A stretch of DNA of 64,000 nucleotides, from contig CACRXP010000876.1 of NCBI GenBank assembly GCA_902702965.1, positions 132,174-196,173 on the forward strand, given 5' to 3'. Positions 35,867 through 47,219 of the stretch are shown piece after piece (the first letter of the stretch is position 1; every line of letters begins with the position of its first letter). The position numbers and the translations under genes are program-made. The notes under the pieces are model-generated. The model was not told where the DNA came from and made no database searches. It worked only from the letters and a program-made list of their open reading frames with translations. The stretch is from Spirometra erinaceieuropaei (lineage: Eukaryota > Platyhelminthes > Cestoda > Diphyllobothriidea > Diphyllobothriidae).

Positions 35867-36440
35867 TTACTGAATTACTTCAACACTTAGAACAATGTTC
35901 CCTATAACGCTGTTAAGAACACAACAAATCTTTTGCGAAGCGTCATATTTGACCACGGTCGACCTGTGGAGTGAAGTGGAGTTTCGCATCCGCTGAACTA
36001 CTTGATCAAGGAACAATAAACGATTTTGATCGTCATGAAAGAGAGCGTTTTCATCGGACGTTTCTGACGCGCGCGCAAGCTCGTCCTCAAAGAGCGGATC
36101 GTTCTGTGCTTTTACCGTTTGTTTCCATATGTTCGTCCAATCAGGGCACTGGTTAGTCAGTGTCGGAAGGGTTTTGCATAGTCTGGCATGAAAGTTTATA
36201 GTCTGACCAGTGAGTTGGCTTCTATATGCTCTGCTTCCTACGGCTGTCATTTTTTCACTGTCCCAAGTAAAGCAGTGATCACTTTCAAGAACGTGATCAA
36301 GCATGAGGGGCAGGGGGTCACGTCATTTACCGCATCATGTGAGCTAACTGCTCTTGTGTTTACACTGGTGATGCATGGCGACATGTTGGGGCTCGCATTA
36401 ACGAGCATAAGTTGGCCTTGCGCCAACTTTACTCCAGTAT
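35867..36440 (-). pseudogene. Probable second PLE GIY-YIG C-terminal remnant
   Basis: A minus-strand frame at 35867-36304 (145 codons) begins with LDHVLESDHCFTWDSEKMTA and continues with RSQLTGQTINFHARLCKTLP and TLTNQCPDW. The pattern of H-xxx-H, then F-x-W-D, then Arg-rich residues, then IN-x-H resembles the C-terminal part of GIY-YIG endonucleases of Penelope-like elements. Upstream, at about 36310-36440, the reading is broken by stops. No reverse transcriptase motif is readable beside it. It differs in sequence from the PLE at 21-22.5 kb and would be another family. The assignment rests on pattern only. The alternative is a chance open frame. Confidence 0.45.
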
Positions 36441-36900
36441 TGAAGTGATCGCGATGGCTAAACCCAGACGAGCGCGAGAAGTCCTCGAAGCTTGCCATTC
36501 TAATGCGGAAAATACCAACCGCCATGTCGATTTAGATGTTCACTTTGAGAGTTTACATGCACGCTCATTTAATTGTGCGCACTCGCTAACGGTTTCTAAT
36601 GCACACTCGTCCACGCAGAACTTCAGCGTCCCGATATCACCGCTTTCCGACAGGTTGGACCACAGACGAAAGTCTTAATACCTCCAACGCCGACGTAATG
36701 GCACCTGACCTCGTTCCACGTCAACGAACAGCCTCCCGCACCATGACCCACCATTCTCCTTCTTCTCCAGCACGGGAGTCGCGACAGTTCTTCCTTTCTC
36801 TTGCCCGCCACAAAACTTACTGCCATTCAGCGCTTACTGCTCTTATGCATCGGCTGTCTCCCCGTCACTGTCTGCCACGTCAACCGATATAGTCTGCCTA
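36441..36900. other. C-biased, GC-richer segment, unidentified
   Basis: The plus strand is rich in C (ACCCACCATTCTCCTTCTTC and similar) with overlapping short frames on both strands, none recognisable. Its position next to the probable PLE remnant suggests the same insertion, but this is not shown. Confidence 0.3.
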
Positions 36901-39900
36901 TCTTACTTTCTCCTCGGTTCATTTCGTTTAACGGCGAGTTAGTGTCACCCACTTGAAAATTCCCAAATAACTCGATTCCCCCATGAGCCTTCTCCTTTTC
37001 ATATTGCGTTGTTATACATTGCCTGCTACATGCTCTATGAGTCGATGTCACAAAATGGCTTCCGCGAATATGACAAATAAACTTGTGACTAGTTATAAAA
37101 CCATAATTTTTAAGGATTCTCAGTAGGAGGAATGTCTACAGTCCATGGTAACGCACGTGGCATATACTTGGATCGGCAGATTAAGACGTTTGAGTAGCCA
37201 GTTACAAACCTTCACAAAGTAAAAAGGCAGCTTGCTCTAAACAAGTAGCCTCCGGATGCTGAACATTATTCATTGTTCGCGTAATTGAGTCAAACGAAAA
37301 CAGCATGGTCAAAGACCAGCCGTTGTGAAGTCAGACATGACAAGTTCCACGTAAGCACAAAATAGTTGCCTTATTACGTCGGAATCATACATACACTGTA
37401 AGGGACCATATTAACTACCCACCACAGAGAACTGCCATCAGAAAACACCAGCAGAAGCCGTCTACCCTTATCCCTGCATCAAGGAACATGTTGAGTAAAT
37501 GTTTACTAGAGTCGAAAAGTGACAGGGAATTTTATTTGCGCTAACATTTGCAGAGAATCAGTATGCCCGTTGCACTATTGCAACTGACTAAGCAGTGTGT
37601 TTCAACTCTCTTGGTGTAAAACAAGACATAACTGTTACAATTACATGGCAAACAGCATGGTCGGAACTGGGGTTCAAGGTGGTTAAGACAAAGATGGTTG
37701 CCCGCCAATGGGACACCACAGAAACTGAGGATGAAAAGATAAGTGAAAAAAGCTTCAGTCATTTATTAATCTGTATAGCTTCGGTATCACCGAAACTCGC
37801 TTACATCCTTGCTATGATAGAAATCGGGAGCAGTGAGACGCTTTGATTTCCAATTTCCATCATTCATTGATATATGGCGGACCCAGAAACCTGAAGAGAA
37901 CTTAGTTGAGCCACTCCTGGGCTGAGAGAGTATTCAGGAGAGTTGATCGGATTAATCAGAAGAGGACACGATTCATACTACTTGTGCCATAATAACATTT
38001 AATTTTCTAAATGCAGACCACTCGATTCATCTACGTCAGCTGACCTCGTAGCGTACCCCTATTTAATTAGCGTATATATTTTGGATAACTTTCAACGCTT
38101 ATATATGCTCAACTTGAGGCTAGGGAGGCAGCTAAGAAACAATTTTTGCTAGCCAAATTGTGGGAAATTACCTCTCTGCGAAATGAGCTCTTGGAAATAA
38201 TGTCAATTCTTTCAAAAATCGGTAATAGTACTGCTTTGTACGGCATTCGCACGACTACACACTCAAAATACTGTACAAAACCGCCTATCCCGTTCGAAAT
38301 ATATACAGGCGAACATTATCTGAGCGTCCAGAATCCTGCTTTTTCAAACGGGCGAGAGTATTTACATTTACGGCGAAACATGACATGCACTTTGAAGATA
38401 TTTAAAAAGGAAGCATAGGACGCATTTCAGACATGCAGGAAATCTTGCCGATGTTAATGCACACATGACTCTTTTCTTCGAATTCTGAACGAAAAGAATG
38501 CAGAGTTCCTCAAAAGCGAATACAGAATGCACTGTAATATTTCCCTTTGATAAAACATAAGCAGCCTTACGCAAGAGCCGTGCGCATGAATGAAACATGC
38601 ATTAGCTATCAGTAATTCCTTTGGATTATAATTGTTCAGGCGTGCTAGAAAAAACAATTTTAAATGTCGACGAATAGTGGCGCAAGGATTAACTTGGAAT
38701 TTCGTCTCATGTCAATCAGTTTTCCAAGCTTCTTACATAGTCTTTTTCCTTAGGAATGCATTTTTTCTTTAAACTGATAAATAGGCCAGAAAATTCATTT
38801 TAGTTTTCTTTTCCCATTTTAGCACTAAGTCAGATTATTGTACACTACAGGACGCGAATCAAATCCAATAATCTTTCATTTCGTTTTGATTTTGTTCATT
38901 TCGCTATCTTTCTGTGGTCGCTCAGCAAGTTACCTGAATCTGCAAATCAACATTTTAAACCCAAATTCCTGCCAAGTCAGAGGATAAGCCGGCTTTTTGC
39001 AGCTTAGGTATTGCAAAACAATGCATATGTCTTAAAAAGCCGTGACAACTGAAAGGCAAATGCGGCACTATTTCGGTCGTTTAAAGACCGCTAATATTTT
39101 TTCAGGCTTTTTGCGGGGAAAATGACACGAAAAATACATTTGCACGCAAAAGAAACCCAAACTTGGCTTTTATGGATAGAGATAGCTTTCGATTTCCTAT
39201 CACCAGTGCATTCTGATAAGACATGCGTCAACAGTCACATCGAATTACACGTCTCGTATATAATTCGGGAAGCAAAGGAGAACAGGTGATGGGAAAAAGA
39301 GATATCTATTGGTGTAAGCGTCGTATACTTACGTAAATATGATCAGAACACAAATGTCTTTTACGTTGTCCTTACACTCAAAAAGGGCTCAAGAAACTTG
39401 TCTTGAAAATTTAGCCAAAATGCTCATTGTTTTCAAACTACTTGGCTTGTTTCCAGTTTACTATATGCACATGATCCAGAGAATGACTAGGTGACAACAG
39501 CAAATAGGACAGCGGCGGCCATTTAAATCTATTTCTCATCAGCAGGATCTTCATGCGTATGCATGCATGCTTTACCAGTGGTCATGTTTCCGTACACGGT
39601 TGGGTGCACTATTTTCGAAGGTCGCTGATAGGTTCTCCCGTACGATGAATTGAGTGAATTTGAGAGAACCGAGCATATATTTTTTTCCTCCTAATTTTTG
39701 TTCTCCGCTCGCCCGGGCATTTTGCACTGCCGATAGCGGATGGGTGATCATTCTCAAGATTGTGTATGAGCACATTTCATACAACCTATTTCCCTTCGTT
39801 ATCTCATTGTTACGTCCTTAACAACAGATTGGTTATGTCCTAGTATTCGACTGTAATGTCCTTGGATGTGGCAGCTGACGCCTGACGTGTCCTCAGGCTG

Positions 39901-40677
39901 GACTGTAGAAACGAGCGACATGACCTCGTTACCGTGCCCTCTTTGCCATCGAAGCCTGATATGTTTGAAAGAGAGGTTACAAGAACTCAAAATTAACGTC
40001 TCATTTTTGTGTAGACAGAGGAGCCTGGCACAGAAACAAATACGCGCGTTCTCACAGAGACGATGTCATATCCTCTAGCAACAACAGTCTAAGGAATGAT
40101 TTGCAAATTCACAAAGTTGTTGTTACGTAAGCGGGATCTAGGAAGCGATCTTACGGGTTTACTGTTACCCTGAGTCCTTAGGTTTGCGACGTAAAGTCGA
40201 ATTCATGATAGAATTTTAGGGTGCATTTGAGAGTTCCTTAACTTTGCCATTAATCAATTACACGTTCGTATTCGGTGGTTTAGAGTTCGAACTTAGTAGG
40301 GGAGTGCGGTAGGTATAAAAATGGGCGGCAGAAAAACGCTGTGCAATTCTGTTCCACTGCAAACAAACTCCGTCGTAATTTACAAACATGCTTATTCTAT
40401 GATACACCAGTAAACAAATTTGTTTGGGTCAGTCGAAACATTAGTGACTGCTATAGTCCAAGAGTGAGGGCTTGGTACTGGTCCTCCTTGACAGTATTTT
40501 TCAGAGTGAGGCATGTAGCGTTTGCATGGCCGAGACCTAGGTAACGAAAAAGTATCGTTATTTCCCACGTTCTTTCGGAGTATGCTATTCAGTAGACGGT
40601 AAGAGACCAATTGTGAACGCAAGAGACTTGGTGCTGTAGACGCCATAATGCATGCTAATTGTTGACTGTAGCGATCT
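36901..40677. other. AT-rich stretch without a recognised gene
   Basis: No frame above 90 codons is present, and no repeat or RNA gene is recognised. A GCATGCATGC palindrome lies at about 39561-39570. Confidence 0.55.
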
Positions 40678-42256
40678 TTTCCAGCCCCTTTATCGTAATA
40701 CCAGCAAGTAAACTGTATATTATCGAAAGCATTGATGTTCGGCCCATTTGCTTATATGATGTGTTCTAAATCACCTCTGACGAAGTGTCGATGGTTTTAC
40801 GTAACGCGCAATTTGTATGTTTTCCTCGCTCCATCGTATTACTTTTCAAGCCATGCACAGAGAAATTTGATGATATAAAACCCATTTAACTTCGCAGCGA
40901 TTTCTCCAGAGAAATTTTATCAGAATTTATTTTGCCCAGGAAGCTCTCCATTTGAAATACTTTTCTGTAGCCCATCAAAAATAAATCACATACATTCACT
41001 GCCACTCAAGGAGGCGATATTTAGTGACTTAGCAGCCCACCACAGTCTACAAAGATTGGTCAGTTAAACAAAGACTGTAAAATAATGTTTTGTAATTATT
41101 GTTTATAGTGCAACTTTGCTCGGACTTGCACATTTACGAAATGGATCCAAAAGTAAGTTATGTAATAAAAAGTTTTGATAGTTGGCGGGTTGTAGCCAAA
41201 TAATCTAAAGTCATGATAAATTCATCAAACGTTTTTATAAATATAAAGCTGGGCTAAATCACGCAGAGAGACTAGTTACAAGCAGCCTCTATCTCTAAGT
41301 AATATCTCCGTCGTAGCCTTTCCATATCGGCAAATTCAAAATAAATCACTAAAAATGACCTAATTCCTTTTCCCCGATGTTCGTATTGATTATTGACGTT
41401 ATTGAATGCCAACAAATTCAGCCGAGAACTATAATAAACTGATAGTAAAAGCTGTATTAGCCATTTATGACCTCCTTCCACTTATCTGTCGGCAGCCACC
41501 AAAATGTTTCTCACTAGAAATCGGTTTGAGAGGTCATCAGCGGAGGCTGACAAGTAAAACGGCATCCCACCAATTCTGCTACGAAATCAGAATAATTCGG
41601 CGGACGTTGACTGTTGACTAAATATGGCAAATACGAGCCTACTTTCACGGGGCTGTTGTTTAGCAGGGAGAAATGGCTGAAGATTGAGTGGCTGCACAGG
41701 ACTATTGTGCGCCAGTGATCGGGGTCGGAACAGTCGTCAAGATACCAGAATTAGGATGACCAGTGGATAAGTATGCCACAGTTTCATAAAATTTCCTAAA
41801 CTTTGCATGCGCACGTTGCTGCCACTGAAACACCAAAGCTAACTTAGCTCATATCAAAAGTATGTGCACCAAAGGGTGCTTCATCAACTGCCTGTGCAGT
41901 TAGCATCCAGACTCTATAGGAAAATCAGCTAGGTGCTTTAATTTCTAGAAATCCTATACTGTGGGAATTATTTCCTGGTAGATGATTCCGGCGTTTCTTG
42001 TAGCTGTTTTGATCAAGTCATCCTTTCAAAAATGTTGCCTCCTGCCTTCCCGTATTTCACGTATTTGCATACACGCATTACGGCACACACCCATAACCAC
42101 CCTTCCTAGGTTATTGATTCGGCTCGTAGGTAGCGTTATTTCTTCCTCAGCAGCCATTCTTAAGACTCATGACGACTGCTGTCATTTTCTGAAGTGCGAG
42201 CGCTTAAGTTACAGATGAAAACGGTAAAATCAGTCAGAAAGAGCAAAATAAATCTA
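40678..42256 (+). repeat. 1.58-kb direct repeat, copy A
   Basis: From TTTCCAGCCCCTTTATCGTA onward this copy aligns base for base with 42543-44106, with scattered substitutions (10 in a 216-base sample) and small indels, including GTTATTTCTTCCT present here and absent in copy B. It runs into the assembly gap at 42257, so its true right end is unknown. No gene is recognised in it. Confidence 0.95.
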
Positions 42257-42542
42257 NNNNNNNNNNNNNNNNNNNNNNNNNNNNNNNNNNNNNNNNNNNN
42301 NNNNNNNNNNNNNNNNNNNNNNNNNNNNNNNNNNNNNNNNNNNNNNNNNNNNNNNNNNNNNNNNNNNNNNNNNNNNNNNNNNNNNNNNNNNNNNNNNNNN
42401 NNNNNNNNNNNNNNNNNNNNNNNNNNNNNNNNNNNNNNNNNNNNNNNNNNNNNNNNNNNNNNNNNNNNNNNNNNNNNNNNNNNNNNNNNNNNNNNNNNNN
42501 NNNNNNNNNNNNNNNNNNNNNNNNNNNNNNNNNNNNNNNNNN
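42257..42542. other. Assembly gap (286 N)
   Basis: A run of N lies exactly between the two repeat copies, as expected when an assembler cannot join near-identical sequence. The gap length may be an estimate. Confidence 0.99.
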
Positions 42543-44106
42543 TTTCCAGCCCCTTTATCGTAATACCAGCAAGTAAACTGTATATTATCGAAAGCATTGA
42601 TGTTCGGCCCATTTGCTTACATGATGTGTTCTAAATCACCTCTGGCGAAGTGTCGATAGTTTTACGTAACGCGCAATTTGTATGTTTTCCTCGCTCCATC
42701 GTATTACTTTTCAAGCCATGCACAGAGAAATTTGATGATATAAAACCCATCTAACTTCGCAGCGATTTCTCCAGAGAAATCTTCCCAGAATTTATTTTGT
42801 CCAGGAAACTCTCCATTTGAAGTACTTTTCTGTAGCCCATCAAAAATAAATCACATACATTCACTGCCACTCAAGGAGGCGATATTTAGTGACTTAGCAG
42901 CCCACCACATTCTACAAAGATTGGTCAGTTAAACAAAGAATGTAAGATAATGTTTTGTAATTATTGTTTATAGTGCAAATTTTCTCCGACTTGCACATTT
43001 ACGAAATGGATCTAAACGTAAGTTATGTGATAAAATATTTTGATAATTGGCAGGTTGTAGCCAAATAATATAATGTCATGATAAATGCATCAAACGTTTT
43101 ATAAATATAAAGCTGGGTTAAATCACGCAGAGAGACAAGTTTCAAGCAGTCTCTATCTCTAAGTAATATCTCCGTCATAGCCATTCCATATCGGCGAATT
43201 CAAAATAAATCACTAAAAATGACCTAATTCCTTTTCCCCGATGTTCGTATTGATTATTGACGTTATTAAATGCCAACAAATTCGGTCGAGAACTATAATA
43301 AACTGATAGTAAAAGCTGTATTAGCCATTTATGACCTCCTTCCACTTATCTGTTGGTTGCCACCAAAATGTTTCTCAAGAGAAATCGGCCTGAGAGGTCA
43401 TCAGCGGAGGCTGACATGTAAAACGGCATCCCACCAATTCTGCTACGAAATCAGAATAATTCGGCGGACGTTGACTGTTGACTAAATATGGCAAATAGGA
43501 GCCTACTTTCACGGGGCTGTTGTTAAGACAGGGAGAAACGGCTGAAGATTGAGTGGCTGCACAGGACTATTGTGCGCCAGGGATCGGAGTCGGAACAGTC
43601 GTCAAGATACAAGAATTAGGATGACCAGTGGATAAGTATGCCACAGTTTCATAAAATTTCCTAAACTTTGCAGGCACACGTTGCTGCCACTGAAACAGCA
43701 AAGCTAACTTAGCTCATATCAAGAGTAGATGCACTAAAGGGTGCTTCATTAACTGTCTGTGCAGTTAATATCCAGACTCTATAGGAAAATCAGCTAGGTG
43801 CTTTGATTTCTAGAAATCCTGTACTGTGGGAATTATTTCCAGGTACATGATTCGGGCGTTTCTTGTAGCTGTTTTGATTAAGTCATTTTTCCAAAAACGT
43901 CGCCTCCTGCCTTTCCGTATTTCACGTATTTGCACGCACGCATTACGGCACACACCCATATCCACGCTTCCTAGGTTTTTGATTCGGCTCGTAGGTAGCA
44001 GCAGCCATTCATAAGACTCATGACGACTGCTGTCATTTTCTGAAGTGCGAGCGCTTAAGTTACAGATGAAAACGGTAAAATCAGTCAGAAAGAACAAAAT
44101 AAACCA
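42543..44106 (+). repeat. 1.58-kb direct repeat, copy B
   Basis: This copy begins at the edge of the gap and follows copy A until about 44106 (CAGTCAGAAAGAACAAAATA), where unrelated sequence starts. The 71-codon frame at 43270-43485 corresponds to 41406-41621 in copy A. Comparing them gives about seven amino-acid-changing and three silent differences, so neither is under coding constraint. Confidence 0.95.
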
Positions 44107-46934
44107 ACTAATAATTCCGCATTATGGAGTCCTATGGAAGGATCAGAGATGAAGGCAACAGCTCACATTCGGACACGCCCGGTTCGTCGGCTTAGTGTTT
44201 TAGGTGATCAACTATTCCCAAGGTGATAGGTTGCTCTAGAAGGAACGACTTAACAATGTCGGTGTGGATTAGCGTCATTCAACGTAGCTCTATGTAGCTT
44301 AGGATATAAAGGATGCGCTAAATATTTGAAATAAAATATTTGTAAGTCCTTCGATAAGACAGGTAAAGGTTCAGTTTTTGAACTTCATGTTACGGAACAG
44401 GATTCCTTGTTCATTTATACGTCTAAAATTACTGCTTTCTGGGTTTTGCCTGACAGTCCGCTCGAGTACTTGTTTTGAACACATGCGAAAAAACAACCTC
44501 CTAAGTAGAGAATGACAGTTCATATATTTTCAACTCTATAGGCACTTTGTTATGCACCCTATGAACGGTGATTAAGAATTCATTCATTTTTGGACTTATG
44601 CATAACTAGGCTCTCAAAAACTTCTGACCTAGAAGGAAAAACTTATTGCACTTAGAATTGTCTTTGTTAGAATCCATGAAATGCTACAATAAATATTCAA
44701 CATGTTTACCATAAGCATGTTTGTTCTACTATCTACGGAGTTTAAAGCATCACAAATACATAAATATTTCATGAAAGTCAGAAAATGTTCGTTTAGGAAA
44801 ATGAAACGAGTTGGTTTATTTGATTTACTGAGAGTAGGCAGAATCCAGGTTTGGGAAGTTCAAAGAGACAAAGCGGTACTTTAGGTTATAAAATACACAA
44901 ACATCAAATATATTATATTGAATAAGAATTTTTAGCCTAGACGTAATCATCACTGAAATTAATAAAACTTTAGGATTTATCTCTTTAAACAAACATGGCG
45001 ATTAATGTACCAAAACTTTGAATATAACTAAAAGCACCGCATACCAATAAAGCATCTCCCTTTTTGAGAGTGTTCGTGGTTTCCTCGAATGATATCGAGA
45101 TCAAATAAACAATGGTTTTGCTAATAAAGTTATTTAGAACTCTGTTTTTTATTTCTCCAATTTACAACCATGTAGGCACACCCAACTTTGCATAGAATGT
45201 TCATTTTTATTTAGATTACGCTTATTTTCCGCTGTAAAATACAGGGCCTTTTGGGGGTATCACATAATGCAGATGCCGATATTCTCCATCGTTAATATTT
45301 GCGTTTAAGGCCCTTATCCGAAGAAACCAGTAGGTTTAACTAACAATATTTTAAATATCTACGTTTCCTGTGATTTCTGCGGTCACAGCGTCATGAGACG
45401 CCCCTAGTTCCCATAAAGTTGCCTGTTTTGGCAACTCATGCTGACCCGCAATTTTGCATTTAACTTAGCAACCGAGATACCCGAGAGGACAATCTTTAAA
45501 ATAAAAAAAATATGCGTCGTTAACTTCGTGTACAAACAAATTAACCATTGGGTAAATGTACTCCGATCTGTTGGTGCTTTTTGGTTATACCGTCAAAACA
45601 TGCTAACTCACAAAGTTTGAAGAAGAACAGGGCATGAACGATAATGTTTCGGCTAAAACACTGGAGTCCTCATTAAAATAATTTCAGCAGGGATAAAAGA
45701 GCTTGCACGATATTGTAAATTAATCCCAGATTCAAAAGGAACCTTTTACTTAAAACAGAAAAGATATCTGTTAAGTAAATTTATGAACGAAGTGACTTTT
45801 CGAATCGTCCCCTTTAGTGCCGGGTGTCCAGCTGAATACTATACAAAAATAAAGTATAACTCTCAACTGTTTGCCTCACCCACTGGCTTGATTGACGTGA
45901 TAACGTTGGTGGCTAGTTTGCGTGATTACTTCTCTTATCAATTCTCGGACGTTGAACCTTTGAGTGATCGCTCGACCTTATGCTTCGCACGGGCTCCTAC
46001 AGGTGGAGCAGGCTACTGGGCAATCTCTAGTCGGCCTCCAAAGTTGACCTTATCCAGTTCGTCCTGGCCTCATGTTGGGCAATGGCGTAAGATGTGGTAA
46101 ATCTATAACTGGTTGACGTGCCGATTTTTTTAACTAGTATCTGAAAACCGCAACCGTGGCTTGAGGAGTTAGATATTCAGACTGCCTCGGTCGAAAGTTG
46201 AGGCACTGGGCATTCTATCCTAAATAAGCTGCGATTTAAGAGCTGAGTCCAATACTGTCAACTAAACGTTTCGCCCGTAGTTTAGCAATCGTCGTCCTTT
46301 TCCGTGAAATATTTGCTGTCGCCAACTCCGGCGACATTGCAGACAACTGCCGAGGATCTAGAAAATAAAACATGATTCTCTGATTTAGCGACGCTCTCGG
46401 ATTTCGTCTTATGCTCTTAGTCTATGCATTTAATGAGGGCTACGACTGTTGTATGTCTGCCACGCTGACTAATTTGACAGAAAGAAGTGAGTTTGCAGAT
46501 TCTGGTCTTCTATTCATTGGGCTGTCATGCTTCCATCTTCTGCATGGTTTAGTCTACAAAAGTCACCGATCATTTGTTTGTCCTAAATTGCTCACGCGTG
46601 TGAATTCGGTTGTCTGGGCTGCTGAGGTATGTTTTATCCCACCGAACGTGGGCGCTGCCACAAATGAGTTCATAACACACTGTCAGGTTTTGTTGAAAAT
46701 AAATATCTTTTGACTGTCCTAAACTTTTCTGAAGACTAAATGTCCGTTTTCACGCATACGCATCACCGTAGGGATGTTAATTCTCCATTTCTGTTATCAA
46801 CAATAAACCCATACCTTTGCCACGAATATAAATATGTTACCAAGAGGTTCCAAATGGTTACTTTGAAGTTGTCGACTTCACATTGATAAAATGAATCAAG
46901 ACTCCAAGAAACTTCTAGGTTAACAATACCTGAA
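44107..46934. other. Stretch without a recognised gene
   Basis: Plus frames at 45783-46100 (105 codons) and 46411-46713 (100 codons) have no recognisable domain. The rest is AT-rich. Confidence 0.5.
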
Positions 46935-47219
46935 ACAAGAATTTTACTCGAATGCCGTTTAATAATGCCACTCAGGCCCATCATCAGGTACCCTTATCTG
47001 TCGTTGTCTCTGATGACAGGCTGGAGTGGAGATCCGGTGCGCAAGGTGAATAAATTTCTTGTTCCAGTAATTGCATCTTCTTTATTTCAATTACCTTCTA
47101 AACACGCGTCAGCTTGCCAAAGACCGACTAGCATTTCCTTTAGAACGCGCAAGAGTTTTCTCCATATTAATGCGTTCTTGAGGTTTTTATATACCCGCCA
47201 ACACACATCATCAGGCTGA
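46935..47219 (-). repeat. Possible PLE-terminal fragment with two CCTGATGATG motifs
   Basis: On the minus strand CCTGATGATG occurs twice, 227 bases apart. The first (plus 47208-47214 for CTGATGA) is followed by GTGTTGGCGGGTATATAAAA, the second (plus 46981-46987) by GGCCTGAGTGGC and AAACGGCATTCGAG. CTGATGA followed by a short stem and GAAAC is the shape of hammerhead motifs in Penelope-like terminal repeats. Here the expected GAAA reads TAAA. No coding remnant is adjacent. The call is tentative. Confidence 0.25.

Noticed and set aside
41406..41621. A 71-codon frame conserved in both duplication copies (also 43270-43485)
   Set aside because: Differences between the copies are mostly amino-acid-changing (about seven against three silent), including double changes within codons. 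There is no sign of coding constraint.
42160..42634. Long frames on both strands across the N gap (150 and 146 codons)
   Set aside because: They are open only because N bases contain no stop codons. The real sequence on each side contributes few codons.
45783..46713. Two plus frames of 105 and 100 codons close together
   Set aside because: Neither has a recognisable domain, and joining them as exons would be guesswork.
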